Below are positions 26,417-35,905 of a stretch of DNA of 64,000 nucleotides, one piece after another; the stretch's first letter is position 1, and each line of letters begins with the position of its first letter. A program made the translations under genes and the position numbers. A model generated the notes under the pieces. The model saw nothing but the letters and a program-made list of their open reading frames with translations, was not told where the DNA came from and did not search any database. Source of the stretch: CAZSSM01 sp964609385 (GTDB lineage: Bacteria; Planctomycetota; Planctomycetia; Isosphaerales; Isosphaeraceae); contig CAZSSM010000003.1 of NCBI GenBank assembly GCA_964609385.1, positions 97,690-161,689 of the forward strand. Direction: 5' to 3'.

Positions 26417-27217
26417 TTATCTCCGGTCCACATAGTAAAAGAGGGTGTCATCACGTCGGATCGCCCACTCGGGATGATCGACGTGATGGGGTTCGTTGGC
26501 GATCCGCAACTCGAGTTTGCTCTGGTCGCGGAGTCGGAGCAGTTCATCGTGGAACTGTTCGATGGTCAGAGAGGGTCGCTCGCGGAGAGTCTTCTGAAAG
26601 AGCCGGGGAATATCAATGATGCCGTCGCGATACTCGTCGCGGAGCCGGAGTTCGTCGTAGCCCTCGAGGATGATCGCGGCGAGGTTGTCATCGGAAGAAG
26701 GCTCGACACCCCCGACTTCGGTGCCTTCGGTCGTCGCTGTATCGCTAGCTTCGGAGTAGTCTTCGGTTTCCGGAGCGTCGTCGGCATGGGCCAGCGGGGT
26801 GAGATAGGCGTCGATCTGGACGGCCATCTGCTCGTGTGACTGCTCGACCTGGCGGAGGAGCTGCTGGCATTGACCGATGACGTCGTCGCGGAGCTGGAGC
26901 AGATCGTTGGCGCGTCGCTGTCGGAGTTCGGGTCCGGGGTCAAATGCCCCCGCCAACCGAGCCCGGCCCGAGTCGGTCAGGGAGTAGTGGACGAGGGACT
27001 GAGTGGCCGGGTTCCCTTTCTTATCGAGAGCTCGTTGCCCCTGCTTGTCGTATTTGGGTACTTTGAGCCGGGCCTGGTCGAGCAGGCCAGCCTCCAGGGC
27101 GTCCTTGATGGCCGCCTTCATCGGCTTGGCGGCGAGCACGTCGATTTTGGAAGAAACGTCGCGGGCGCCATGGACGTGAACGGCCATCAGGGCAACCAGC
27201 AGATCAGGGGGTGTCAT
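26417..27217 (-). CDS. winged-helix-like protein heading the ATPase operon
   Basis: This protein of 266 residues starts at ATG 27217 with GAGG about nine bases upstream. The N-terminal 95 residues look like a PadR/MarR-like winged helix: 'PPDLLVALMAVHVHGA', 'MKAAIKDALEAGLLDQARL' and the wing-like 'SLVHYSLTDSGRARLAGAF'. A helical, probably coiled segment follows ('DLLQLRDDVIGQCQQLLRQV'), then an acidic low-complexity linker (about residues 140-170) and a C-terminal domain with 'RERPSLTIEQFHDELLRL' and 'DDTLFYYVDRR'. It could regulate the operon or recognise DNA or protein for the ATPase. It is first of four closely packed genes; the divergent neighbour is a sulfatase 200 bases away. I found no match to a named family. 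Confidence 0.6.
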   Translation of the reverse strand: MTPPDLLVALMAVHVHGARDVSSKIDVLAAKPMKAAIKDALEAGLLDQARLKVPKYDKQGQRALDKKGNPATQSLVHYSLTDSGRARLAGAFDPGPELRQRRANDLLQLRDDVIGQCQQLLRQVEQSHEQMAVQIDAYLTPLAHADDAPETEDYSEASDTATTEGTEVGGVEPSSDDNLAAIILEGYDELRLRDEYRDGIIDIPRLFQKTLRERPSLTIEQFHDELLRLRDQSKLELRIANEPHHVDHPEWAIRRDDTLFYYVDRR

Positions 27218-27419
27218 CGAGGGCCTCGGACGGCAGAACACATCGGTGGTCGCGAACATCATTTAGGATGACCGCCAATCGCTCGGCATGCAAGCCGGTC
27301 GAGCATCGAGTTTGGTGCGCCGGGTCGGGACGATGCGATTTGCCCACAACTCGGGATGGTACGACCCAGCTTGAACCAGAAACCGAACGAGTAATCCTAC
27401 ATCCATGAGGAATTTGGAA

Positions 27420-28904
27420 ATGATCGAGATTCGAGGGCGGTCTTTTCAAAGGGTTCGACTTTTGCTGATGGGGATCCTTGCCTTAATCGTCGCGCCGGCC
27501 GGATCGATCGGCGACGAGTCGGACAAACCAGCAGCTCCGCTGAACGTGCTGTTCGTGCTGGTCGATGACTGGGGCTGGACCGATGCGGGTTGCTTGGGGA
27601 GCGACCTCTACGAGACACCGAACATCGACCGCCTGGCCGCTACGGGTGTGCGGTTCACGGACGCCTATTCCGCCTGCACGGTTTGCTCGCCGACCCGCGC
27701 CGCGGTGATGACCGGTATGTACCCGGCCCGGACACGGGTAACCGACTGGATTCCCGGCCATGGGCGGCCGAAGGCGCCGTTGCGGATCCCCGACTGGACC
27801 CAGCGCCTCGAGTTGAGCTACACGACGATGGCCGAGGCGTTGGGCGCGGTCGGATACCGGACCGCCCACGTGGGCAAATGGCATCTCAGTTCGATCAACG
27901 AGGTCGGTCAGCGCGACTTCTGGCCGGAGCGGCAGGGCTTCGACGTCAACATCGGTGGCACCAAGTGGGGCGCTCCAGGCAGTTACTTCTGGCCCTACAG
28001 CCGTCCAGGACGCCCCATGTGGAACATGCCTCCCGGACAGGAGGGGGATTACCTCACCGATGCATTGACCGACAATGTCTTGACGATCCTGAAAACTTGG
28101 AAAGACGAACCGTTCTTCATCTATCTGCCGTTCTACACGGTGCATACCCCGATCCAAGGCAAAGCCGACCTCATCTCGTCCTACCGCGCCAAAGTAAAGC
28201 CAGGCATGCGGCACACCGACCCAGAGTACGCCGCGATGGTGGCCAGTCTGGACAAGAATCTCGGCCGGATCCTGGACCAACTCGACGCGCTGGGCCTAAC
28301 CGATCGGACGGCGATCTTCCTGACCGGCGACAACGGGGGTCTGGAGAGCCGACGATCGGGTGGTCCGACCAACAACGACCCGCTCCGCGAAGGCAAGGGG
28401 AGCAGTTACGAGGGCGGCGTCCGCGTCCCGGGGATCGTCCGGGTCCCTGGCCTGACGCCGACGGGCGTCGTCTCGGATGAGCCGATCCTCTCCATTGACT
28501 ACTACCCGACGATTCTCAAACTCACCGGGGCTCCGGGAGTCGAAGAGCACAACGACGAGGTCGATGGGCTTGACCTTGGGCCGGTCCTCGCCGATCCCGA
28601 GGTCGAGCTTGACCGCGACGCCCTGTATTGGCACTACCCCCATTATCATCCAGGCGGAGCAGTACCTCACAGCGCCATTCGGATGCGTGACTGGCGACTC
28701 GTTGAGTTCCACAACGGAATGCGTGTCGAACTGTATAACCTTCAGGAAGACCTGGGCGAGACTCAGGATCTCGCTGAGGAGCGTCCCGAGGTCCGCGACC
28801 GGCTTCGTGATCGGCTTCACGCTTGGCGCGAACGGCTCGACGCTCAGATGCCGACGCCCAATCCCGATTACAAACCGAGCGCCTCAGGAAGCTCCGGCCG
28901 TTGA
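27420..28904 (+). CDS. secreted FGly-type sulfatase
   Basis: This 494-residue type I sulfatase hydrolyses sulfate esters, in planctomycetes usually of sulfated polysaccharides. It has a signal sequence ('LLLMGILALIVAPAGSIG'), the metal-binding start 'NVLFVLVDDWGW', the active-site motif 'CSPTRAAVMTGMYPAR' with Cys at about residue 89 to be converted to formylglycine, 'HVGKWHL' and 'FLTGDNGG'. I start it at ATG 27420 ('MIEIRGRSFQ') because GAGGA lies about eight bases upstream; an ATG at 27405 would put that site inside the coding sequence. It stands alone, divergent from the winged-helix operon and followed by a convergent protease gene with a shared terminator. The formylglycine-generating enzyme is not in the window. 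Length and motifs are complete. Confidence 0.93.
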   Translation: MIEIRGRSFQRVRLLLMGILALIVAPAGSIGDESDKPAAPLNVLFVLVDDWGWTDAGCLGSDLYETPNIDRLAATGVRFTDAYSACTVCSPTRAAVMTGMYPARTRVTDWIPGHGRPKAPLRIPDWTQRLELSYTTMAEALGAVGYRTAHVGKWHLSSINEVGQRDFWPERQGFDVNIGGTKWGAPGSYFWPYSRPGRPMWNMPPGQEGDYLTDALTDNVLTILKTWKDEPFFIYLPFYTVHTPIQGKADLISSYRAKVKPGMRHTDPEYAAMVASLDKNLGRILDQLDALGLTDRTAIFLTGDNGGLESRRSGGPTNNDPLREGKGSSYEGGVRVPGIVRVPGLTPTGVVSDEPILSIDYYPTILKLTGAPGVEEHNDEVDGLDLGPVLADPEVELDRDALYWHYPHYHPGGAVPHSAIRMRDWRLVEFHNGMRVELYNLQEDLGETQDLAEERPEVRDRLRDRLHAWRERLDAQMPTPNPDYKPSASGSSGR

Positions 28905-28927
28905 TTATTCTGAGGACGAAGGAAAAA

Positions 28928-28961
28928 GGCCGCGACTCCAACGATGATTGGAATCGCGGCC
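28928..28961. terminator. bidirectional terminator between convergent sulfatase and protease genes
   Basis: GGCCGCGACTCCAA (28928-28941) pairs with TTGGAATCGCGGCC (28948-28961) over 14 positions with one C-A mismatch and a six-base loop. An A-rich run precedes it (28923-28927) and a T-rich stretch follows, so it can work in both directions for the two convergent genes. Confidence 0.7.
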
Positions 28962-29027
28962 TGCTTCTACTCGATCGAGAGATCCGACATCACGACGGGT
29001 TACGAAAAGGCCTGGTCAACAAGCCGA

Positions 29028-32000
29028 TCAACCGCGTTCGTCTTTCTCATCCTCATCGAAATCGACGTTGTCGGCACCAGTCAAGAGTGGCAGTTCCTGG
29101 TTGATCCTGGCTTGAGAGGCAGCCATACGGAACTGATAGCTGGAATTGCTTTGTTCTTCGGCATCCGCGCCGAGCCCGCCGCCGTTACCGAAGCCGGCGC
29201 CGCGTCCGAAACGGAACCCAGGGTAGATGGGGCTCTTGGCCGGCGGCGGCGGGGGCCCCGGAATGGTCGGAGGATCGCCGGGAATACCAGGCCCTCCAGG
29301 CCCGCCGGTATCAGGATCGGGTGCGTCCGGGCCGAAGATGGTCCGGACCGGAAGCGCGGTCAACTCGAGTTCATCGAAGGTGGTCCGGGGCATGATCATA
29401 TTGATAAAGATCAATTCGAGATCTTCCGGATCCACGCTCTGGTCAACGTTCCGAATGCCGATCGGCCGCGAGTTGCCGCCGCCGAGGAGGCTGATCTGGC
29501 CTCCGGTGTTCATGACGTCGTCGGTGCTAAGCTGGAACGCTTCGGGCTCTGGCGAACCATCATCGGGCCAGACTTTGGCGTGAAGGGTTCCTTCGATCCG
29601 ACTGAGCTTGACGTGGTACCAGTCGTCTTCATTCCAGGAATAGGGCTTCCCGTCGAGCCAGGAGTCATACCCGACGAAGGTGTTGATGTCGATGTCTGAG
29701 GTCTTCAGCAGCGAGATGCCGGTCGATCCATCTTCGAACTTGCGGAAGACCAGCGAGTAGTTGTTGGCTAGGATCGGATCGACGACGCTGATGCCGGCGC
29801 GGGCGAAGCCGGAGCCGGGGTTAGGCAGAACCGAAGGCAACGCGCCCAGGAACGGGTCCGGGTCGGGGAGGAAATCGGGTCGAACCTTGACGCTCAACTC
29901 GAAGTTGGTAGGCAAGGTCGTATCGATCCGGTTGTAGCGGTATTCAGGCAAGTCTTCGTCGTCGAAGGGGAAAATCTGCTGGGTCGAGAGTTCGCCCTGG
30001 CGGATGATGCCTTGTTCGCGCTCCCACTCACCATCGATGATCAAGTAGGCTGGGTCGGGGGCTTCGAGGTTGAAGTCGTCGAAGAAGTCGGAGCCGGGCA
30101 ATGTTGGATCGACCGGCATCGTTGTCACTTCGGCGATGGTCGTGGAAACAACGCTGTTGCCGAGTCGGAATGAGTAGGAAGTCTCGGGATCGAGCCCACC
30201 AATGGTCATCACCGGACTACTTCCGATGGTCGAGACCGGGGTAAAGGTGACGCCATCGGTGCTTATCTGGACCGGGGTGTCCGGAAGGGCGGGGAACTCC
30301 CCAGTCCAACGGAGCAGCACCGTGTCTTGGCTCACCGGCTCAGCGGTCAGCTCGCCCAATTGGAACGTCTCAGCAGTTAAGGCAGCATGGGCGTCGACGA
30401 GCCCAGCGGTGGGCAGAAGCCCTTCCAGTGAGTCGAGTTGCTGAGCGGTCAATTCCAGAAGCAGGGCGATGTCTTCGGCGTCGAAGTCGGGCCGGTAAGT
30501 CCGGATCAACGAGACGATGCCGGTCACGTGGGGCGCGGCCATCGAAGTGCCACTATTGAAGGCGTAGCTACCGTTGGCGTCGCTGATGCCGTTGAGACCG
30601 GTCTCGGGATCCGGGGTGGGGAAGGTGCTAATGATGCCCTGCCCAGGCGCAGCGATGTCGACCGACTCGATCCCGAAGTGGGTGAACGAAGCGGGGTTGC
30701 CGTCCTGAGCCAGCGCCGCGACCGAGATGATCGTCTCAACGTCGTAACTGGCCGGGAAGAACGGGAAGATATCATTGTTGATTGAGAAGTTCCCGGCGGC
30801 GGCAACGAAGTTGGCGCCGAATTCGCCGGCATACTCGATCATGGCCTCGCCCAAGGCACTTGGAAAGAACCCGCCGTAGCTGGCGTTCATCACCTGGGCA
30901 CCGAGTTCGGCCAAGTAGGCGGTGGCGCCGGCTGTGGCGGTGGTTGGTAGACCGAAGACGTCCGAACCGCCGCGGGTGTGGACCAAGACCGGATAGCGGT
31001 TCACGCCGGCCACACCGATGTTCGGGGTGGGCAAGACATTGTTGGGCGTGGCGCCGACGGTGCCGGCCACATGGATGCCGTGCGAAGTGAACTCATCGAC
31101 CTGGGGGTTGTTGTCGTTGTCGACAAAGTCCCAACCCAGCAGGTCATCGAGGAACAGATTGCTGTCACCGTCGACCTCGTCGATGAACGCGTCGGTCCCC
31201 AAAAGGTCCAGACCATCGACGAACCCGTTGTCATTGTCGTCCTCGACGAGCCCTTCATTGGACGCATCGTTGAGATCATAGAAATCGAGTTCGCTGTTGC
31301 CGTTCGTATCAACCCAAACGACATCGGCGGGGATCTCACCCTGATTGATGTAGGTGTTGAAGATGAGGTCGGGGTGGGTCAAGTCAACGCCGGTATCGAT
31401 GACGCCTGCTAAGGCACGTGGTCCTTGCGAACCGTCCGGGTTGATCACAAACTGCTGGCCGGTGAAACCTTCATCCCAAGCGGCCTGGATGTTGATGTCG
31501 ATGCCGTCGTTGTTGAAGCCCCATTGATCAACGTATAGATCGTCGTTCGTCAAGACCAGGGGCGGGTCAGCAGTCGGTTGTTGATAGAAGCCGTACTCGA
31601 TCCAGACGACCTCATCTGTCTGGGCGAGTTCGCGGATCAGGTCTTCGCGAAGGGCCGGATCGTTGAGCTTGAGCGTTGAGATCTGCGGCCCGAGGGTCCA
31701 GAGGACTTCGGTGTCATGCTGTTCGAGAATCTCGAGCAGGCCCTCGCTGATTTCCTGATCCTCGGTTTGGATCAGAAGTTCATCTTCGACGATCTCGGGG
31801 GCAGGGATGTCGGGATGACCGGGGATAGGCAGGACCGGGCCAGGACCGCCCGGATTCGGTCTCGAAGGTGGTCCATCAGGCAGGGGACCGTCGATACCCG
31901 GTTCGCCGAGGACTGGTCCGATTGGAGGATGGCCACCGAGATCCCCAGGCCCGCCGGGATTGCCCGGATTGGTCGGAGGCATCGTCTCGAAGCCTGGGAA

Positions 32001-32096
32001 GAAATCCCAACCACCATAAACGGTCAGCAGAGTCCGCGATTCCAAGGCTTCAAGCGTTGTGCGGAGGGGTCGACGAGGTCGTCGGATCTTCGTCAT
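29028..32096 (-). CDS. secreted subtilisin-family (S8) serine protease
   Basis: This 1,022-residue protein begins with the planctomycete N-terminal signature 'PLRTTLEALESRTLLTVYGG', which marks exported proteins of this phylum. A Pro/Gly-rich linker and an inhibitor-like propeptide ('ILEQHDTEVLWTLGPQISTL') precede the subtilase domain. The triad is D in 'GVIDTGVDLTHPD' (about 234), H in 'SHGIHVAGTVGA' (about 338) and S in 'GTSMAAPHVTGIVSL' (about 516). A calcium-loop-rich insert ('DDNDNGFVDGLDL') lies inside it. After about residue 570 come a fibronectin-III-like segment and a laminin-G-like domain ('DFFDDFNLEAPDPAYLIID'). ATG 32096 is chosen; a GTG at 32108 is possible. It ends in a proline-rich, then acidic tail without an evident anchor. 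Convergent with the sulfatase. Confidence 0.9.
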   Translation of the reverse strand: MTKIRRPRRPLRTTLEALESRTLLTVYGGWDFFPGFETMPPTNPGNPGGPGDLGGHPPIGPVLGEPGIDGPLPDGPPSRPNPGGPGPVLPIPGHPDIPAPEIVEDELLIQTEDQEISEGLLEILEQHDTEVLWTLGPQISTLKLNDPALREDLIRELAQTDEVVWIEYGFYQQPTADPPLVLTNDDLYVDQWGFNNDGIDINIQAAWDEGFTGQQFVINPDGSQGPRALAGVIDTGVDLTHPDLIFNTYINQGEIPADVVWVDTNGNSELDFYDLNDASNEGLVEDDNDNGFVDGLDLLGTDAFIDEVDGDSNLFLDDLLGWDFVDNDNNPQVDEFTSHGIHVAGTVGATPNNVLPTPNIGVAGVNRYPVLVHTRGGSDVFGLPTTATAGATAYLAELGAQVMNASYGGFFPSALGEAMIEYAGEFGANFVAAAGNFSINNDIFPFFPASYDVETIISVAALAQDGNPASFTHFGIESVDIAAPGQGIISTFPTPDPETGLNGISDANGSYAFNSGTSMAAPHVTGIVSLIRTYRPDFDAEDIALLLELTAQQLDSLEGLLPTAGLVDAHAALTAETFQLGELTAEPVSQDTVLLRWTGEFPALPDTPVQISTDGVTFTPVSTIGSSPVMTIGGLDPETSYSFRLGNSVVSTTIAEVTTMPVDPTLPGSDFFDDFNLEAPDPAYLIIDGEWEREQGIIRQGELSTQQIFPFDDEDLPEYRYNRIDTTLPTNFELSVKVRPDFLPDPDPFLGALPSVLPNPGSGFARAGISVVDPILANNYSLVFRKFEDGSTGISLLKTSDIDINTFVGYDSWLDGKPYSWNEDDWYHVKLSRIEGTLHAKVWPDDGSPEPEAFQLSTDDVMNTGGQISLLGGGNSRPIGIRNVDQSVDPEDLELIFINMIMPRTTFDELELTALPVRTIFGPDAPDPDTGGPGGPGIPGDPPTIPGPPPPPAKSPIYPGFRFGRGAGFGNGGGLGADAEEQSNSSYQFRMAASQARINQELPLLTGADNVDFDEDEKDERG

Positions 32097-32464
32097 GGCA
32101 AGCACCACATCACAAGCGGGGTAGGAAGGATCAACGAGGTGAGAATGGTTTTCAAAGATCGATGAATCCTTGGCTCAACCGGGATAAGCCGTCACCGAAA
32201 TCGAAATACGGTAGGGGCTTGACCTGGGCGAGCGAACCCTGTGTAATCGGCGCAACACAAGGGTTTGGTGGGCAACTCCATCATTCCCGATCATCTGGTC
32301 GGATGCAACCAAGAATTACGATCATCAGGTTGCGTAGTCGCTGAATTTGCCAACCATCATGGTTATCTGATAAACACTTTCGATGACTGCCAACCTGAGA
32401 CGGTGTTTTGTTTGTTCGAATCAAGTCACAGCGTTGAAGCGTAACCGACCGAGGGAACGCTTGG
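32097..32464. other. intergenic region upstream of the protease gene
   Basis: The 368 bases hold no protein-like frame. Only short inverted repeats are seen (for example GCAACC at 32305 with GGTTGC at 32328). The promoter of the protease gene should be here, but no clear element can be named. Confidence 0.4.
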
Positions 32465-33322
32465 TCATTCAGGATCATTCTCGTTTGTCTCGAGGTTTCG
32501 AACAGGCCTCGTCTCTTCGACGAATCGATCGAGTTCCGCGTTGACTTCGCGTAAGGCTCGATCGAGGTCGTTGCGGTACTTGAAGTTGACCGCATCGCGA
32601 ACAATTTTGGTGATTCGCACTTGCAAGTCGCGGAGATCGCGGATCGCATACCTTTCCGAGGCCGCCAAGCTGAGAACCTCGACTCGCAATCTCGTCAGTT
32701 GCTCCTCGAAGGCGTCCGGATCGGCTTGGCTTTGGGAGACGTGAACGAGTACGAGCGAGTCGACAGCATGGGCTACGTCGTTGGGGTTGTAGCCTTTGAG
32801 CTGTCGACGCTCGCTGAGATATCGGTTGATCCGCGATCCGGCTCGACGCGTGATATCGATCCAGATGGCTGCTAACGCCTCTGTGGCCGAGTCGTCGTCG
32901 GCTTGGGAGACGATCGCCTCAAGTTGGTCGGCCCAGCGATCCAACTGCTCGACCCGGCTGATGTTGGGGAGGTTCGAGGCGGTCACGTCGACCAACAGGG
33001 CGCGGGTGTCCTTAACGATGTCTTTCCAGATCGCCGGTGAGATCCCATCCGGATCGAGTTCGATCAGCCGATCGACCGTCGGCGCGACCGTTTCACGTCC
33101 ATAGGCAGCGATCTCGCGGACACGCGGTCCATAGACGAACCGGCTGTGGACGAACAAGCTGAGCCAGAGGATCATCACAACGATCGCGGCGACGATGACG
33201 ATGAGTCGACCCGAAACTCCTTGCTTGTCCGTCGTTGGGGACGCGACCTCGGATTCCATATCGGACACACCCAGTCCTTCGGCGTAATTCGATCCCCCTT
33301 GGCCGTTCGCTCTCGAAGGCAT
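32465..33322 (-). CDS. uncharacterised single-pass membrane protein
   Basis: This 285-residue protein has one transmembrane helix near the N-terminus ('LIVIVAAIVVMILWLSLFV') followed by a helical, charged domain of about 220 residues without cysteines ('VEQLDRWADQLEAIVSQADD', 'LSERRQLKGYNP', 'RDLRDLQVRITKIVRDAV'). I do not recognise a family. Start ATG 33322 is 14 bases after the flippase stop; an ATG at 33403 would overlap the flippase gene by 68 bases. The tight spacing suggests cotranscription with the flippase, so a role in envelope or exopolysaccharide export is plausible but unproven. Neither start has a good ribosome binding site. Confidence 0.6.
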   Translation of the reverse strand: MPSRANGQGGSNYAEGLGVSDMESEVASPTTDKQGVSGRLIVIVAAIVVMILWLSLFVHSRFVYGPRVREIAAYGRETVAPTVDRLIELDPDGISPAIWKDIVKDTRALLVDVTASNLPNISRVEQLDRWADQLEAIVSQADDDSATEALAAIWIDITRRAGSRINRYLSERRQLKGYNPNDVAHAVDSLVLVHVSQSQADPDAFEEQLTRLRVEVLSLAASERYAIRDLRDLQVRITKIVRDAVNFKYRNDLDRALREVNAELDRFVEETRPVRNLETNENDPE

Positions 33323-33335
33323 GTCAACACCGATT

Positions 33336-35030
33336 TCAGTTTTGAGGCGGGGCGGGTGGTGGATCGACGGACTCGGTTCCATGCGCGTTCTCGGCGTGGA
33401 CATCCGGGTCGCGTCGGCCCATCCGTCGGAGAAGGATTTGGAGGTCGGCCCGGCCCGCCGGCGCGATCAGGTAGCCAGCGGTGTAGGCGATGACTCCGAA
33501 ACTCAGGTGGGTCAGCAAAGGCCAGGCCGCCAATAGCGGAGCGTCGAAGGCTGGGCTCGGGTCAGGCGAGAGGACGAACCTTGTCAGTCCGCTGGCGAGG
33601 GTCAGTCCGATCAATCCGCAGAGGGGCGCTGAGAGGGTCCGATTGAGGAACGACGACCAGGTCATCTCGAGGGTTCGGAACAGGTACGCTCCGGGGATCA
33701 GGAAGTTCCCGGTCAGGCTGGTGATGACCGTTCCCCAAATAACGCCCGGCATGCCCAGGACGTAGGTCAGGGCGATGCTCACGGGCAGGTTGACCAGCGA
33801 CGAACCGATGGCGGCCCAGGCGATCGGGGCGATCCGACCCATCCCGATCGAGACCTGCACGTGAACCGAGAGGGCCAGCGGCAACGTCGCCAAGAGGAAG
33901 ATCTGGATCAAGACGGCATCCTCGCCGTAGACCGTGTTCGGGTACATCCAGCTGAGCAGAAACGGGCGGGCGTAGAGGCCGGCCAAGGCGACGATCGGCA
34001 CGAGCAGGCCGATATGCAATCGCGCGACGTCGTAGATGAGCCGATCAAGCGAGCGCCGGTCTTGTGCGGCGACCAGGCTGGCCGCCGCGGGCATGACCAG
34101 GTGAGCCAGGATCCAACCGGTTTGGCGTACGTAAAAGAACGGTTTGCTGACGAGGGTGTAGACCGTCAAGGCATGGTCGGTCTGGTCGGCGATCAAAAAC
34201 CCAATGACGGTCTGATCGACGCCAGTGGCCAGCGCGACGCTGAGCTGGATCAAGGAGTAGTAGAGGCTGAACTGAAACAGGGAGGCGAAGTCGCTCCGAT
34301 CGACGCGACGTAACCGAAGTCGGTAGCCGACCCTGCGGAACAACACCCAAACACCGGGAATCAGCGAGAGGCCGATCTGACAGCTGAGCTGGAACGCGAG
34401 GATCCAGATAAAGTCCCAGCCCGCCTCGATCCCGCCCCAGAGGATCGCGAAGCGACCGAGCACGATCAGCACCTCGAAGGCCGGAATGAGACCGTAACGT
34501 CGGGCGGCTTGGAGAAGGGTCACCACGATCGTCGAGATCCCGCAGAACGGAGCGGTCAGCGCTTGCAGCCAGAGGATCTGCCGTGAGAGTCGGTATGCCT
34601 CGCCCTCCAACTCGGATGCGGGCAGTCCGATCTCCGCGATGCCGACCAGAATGGCCGCCTGCGCCATCGAGACGATGCTGTAGAAGATCACGCCGCAACT
34701 GACGGCCCGATCCAACTCGTCGCCGTCGTCGCAGGTCCAGGCCTGAGAGATCCGCCTCGCCAAGGCCGAGGACATCCCCAGTTCCAGTAGGTACTGGAGG
34801 AAGCCGAAGCTGAAGGCGAAGTTGAAGGCGGCATTGGTAGCCTCGCCGAGCTGATTCAGGATCAGTCGGGTCGTCCAGAGTGCCAAAGCGGCTTGGATCG
34901 GGGTACGCAAAGCAAGCCAGAAGGAACCTTGGAGCAGGCGCGTCAGGACCGGAGGTTTCTCCGGTGAGCCACCCTCCCCCGGCGAACCGGATCTCTGACC
35001 TTCGATGGGGACCTCGACCGACGCGCTCAC
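33336..35030 (-). CDS. polysaccharide flippase (MOP/Wzx-like transporter)
   Basis: This 564-residue integral membrane protein has about 12-14 hydrophobic segments and the general pattern of the MOP superfamily (Wzx/polysaccharide biosynthesis proteins): 'FNFAFSFGFLQYLLELGMSS' near the second helix, and later 'AIGSSLVNLPVSIALTYVLG' and 'GVIWGTVITSLTGNFLIPGA'. Such proteins move lipid-linked oligosaccharide across the inner membrane. I place the start at GTG 35030 ('VSASVEVPIEGQRSG') because GGAGG lies nine bases upstream; the frame is open further but the extension to 35282 is not protein-like. No glycosyltransferase genes are nearby, so it is separated from its usual cluster. A small membrane protein gene follows directly. 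Confidence 0.8.
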   Translation of the reverse strand: MSASVEVPIEGQRSGSPGEGGSPEKPPVLTRLLQGSFWLALRTPIQAALALWTTRLILNQLGEATNAAFNFAFSFGFLQYLLELGMSSALARRISQAWTCDDGDELDRAVSCGVIFYSIVSMAQAAILVGIAEIGLPASELEGEAYRLSRQILWLQALTAPFCGISTIVVTLLQAARRYGLIPAFEVLIVLGRFAILWGGIEAGWDFIWILAFQLSCQIGLSLIPGVWVLFRRVGYRLRLRRVDRSDFASLFQFSLYYSLIQLSVALATGVDQTVIGFLIADQTDHALTVYTLVSKPFFYVRQTGWILAHLVMPAAASLVAAQDRRSLDRLIYDVARLHIGLLVPIVALAGLYARPFLLSWMYPNTVYGEDAVLIQIFLLATLPLALSVHVQVSIGMGRIAPIAWAAIGSSLVNLPVSIALTYVLGMPGVIWGTVITSLTGNFLIPGAYLFRTLEMTWSSFLNRTLSAPLCGLIGLTLASGLTRFVLSPDPSPAFDAPLLAAWPLLTHLSFGVIAYTAGYLIAPAGRADLQILLRRMGRRDPDVHAENAHGTESVDPPPAPPQN

Positions 35031-35311
35031 CAGGACGTCCCTCCATTGATCATCGAGCGGTCGAGGTTCCCCTCGATGCGGGTGAACGTCCCGTTTCCGT
35101 TTCGACCCGTGTAAAGTCTGGCGGCTCCGACCGCCTTCGACGAATCCCCTGGTCCCCCAGCATCGACAACCTTCGGGATCGCCCCCCGACGACTGGACGG
35201 CTTGACTATAGCGGGCACACGCCATGCCTCCCAGGCCGATTCGTTCACCGATTGTCCAGTAGACCATTCCTTCGAGACGCACCAGACCGACGGAATTTCT
35301 GATCTCGACGC

Positions 35312-35770
35312 GATACCGTGATCGTGAAGCTCAACGGAGGTGTCACCATGCTGAACGTTGACGTTGTCGCAGTCCTCGAAATCGTCTCACCGGGCAACAC
35401 GGACAGTGAGCACGCCGCTTAATCCTTCGCCCGCAAGGCCGAGGTGTTTTTTGGCCAAGGCATTCACCTTCTGGTCGTCGATCTCTTCCCACCCACCAAG
35501 CGGGCCCCAAGGAATCCCTAAGCTCATCTGCGATCGGATCCAGGACGAGCCATTTGAACAGCCATCCGACAAGCTACTGACTCTCGCCGCCTACGCAGCC
35601 GGGCCGATCATCGAGGCCCACGTCGAACCGATCGGCCTCGGCGATGTCATGCCCGACATGCCGATCTTCTTAACTCAGGCCATGATATTCCCTGCCCGTT
35701 GGAGACGACCTATCAGGTCCCATGGAATTCCTACCCGGCCTCGCTCCGCGAACCGGTGGTTACCGAATGA
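35312..35770 (+). pseudogene. decayed DUF4058 gene fragment
   Basis: The plus strand reads 'VAVLEIVSPGNTDSEHAA' and then a TAA in frame. It resumes with 'SFARKAEVFFGQGIHLLVVD' and 'FPPTKRAPRNP' before another stop, continues in a second frame ('DEPFEQPSDKLLTLAAYAAG', 'EPIGLGDVMPDMPIFL') and finishes in a third with 'LETTYQVPWNSYPASLREP'. Joined, these match the C-terminal half of DUF4058, a family amplified in planctomycetes and cyanobacteria. At least one stop and two frame changes make it a pseudogene. The N-terminal half is missing. The 300 bases before it hold nothing else. Confidence 0.8.
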
Positions 35771-35905
35771 GATTGATGCGTCCTTAACTTGATGAATGTC
35801 CCGGGCCCAGCCGCACTGCCCGATCGACCCACCGATGTTGGCATCGTATGATCGGGTGCAACGGGACTAGATCGTGGCCAAGAACGAACTGGCAAGGATC
35901 GGCAA

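Noticed and set aside
24284..27217. BREX or another named defence system
   Set aside because: Only a generic P-loop ATPase and winged-helix-like protein are seen; no PglZ, methyltransferase or other BREX component is present.
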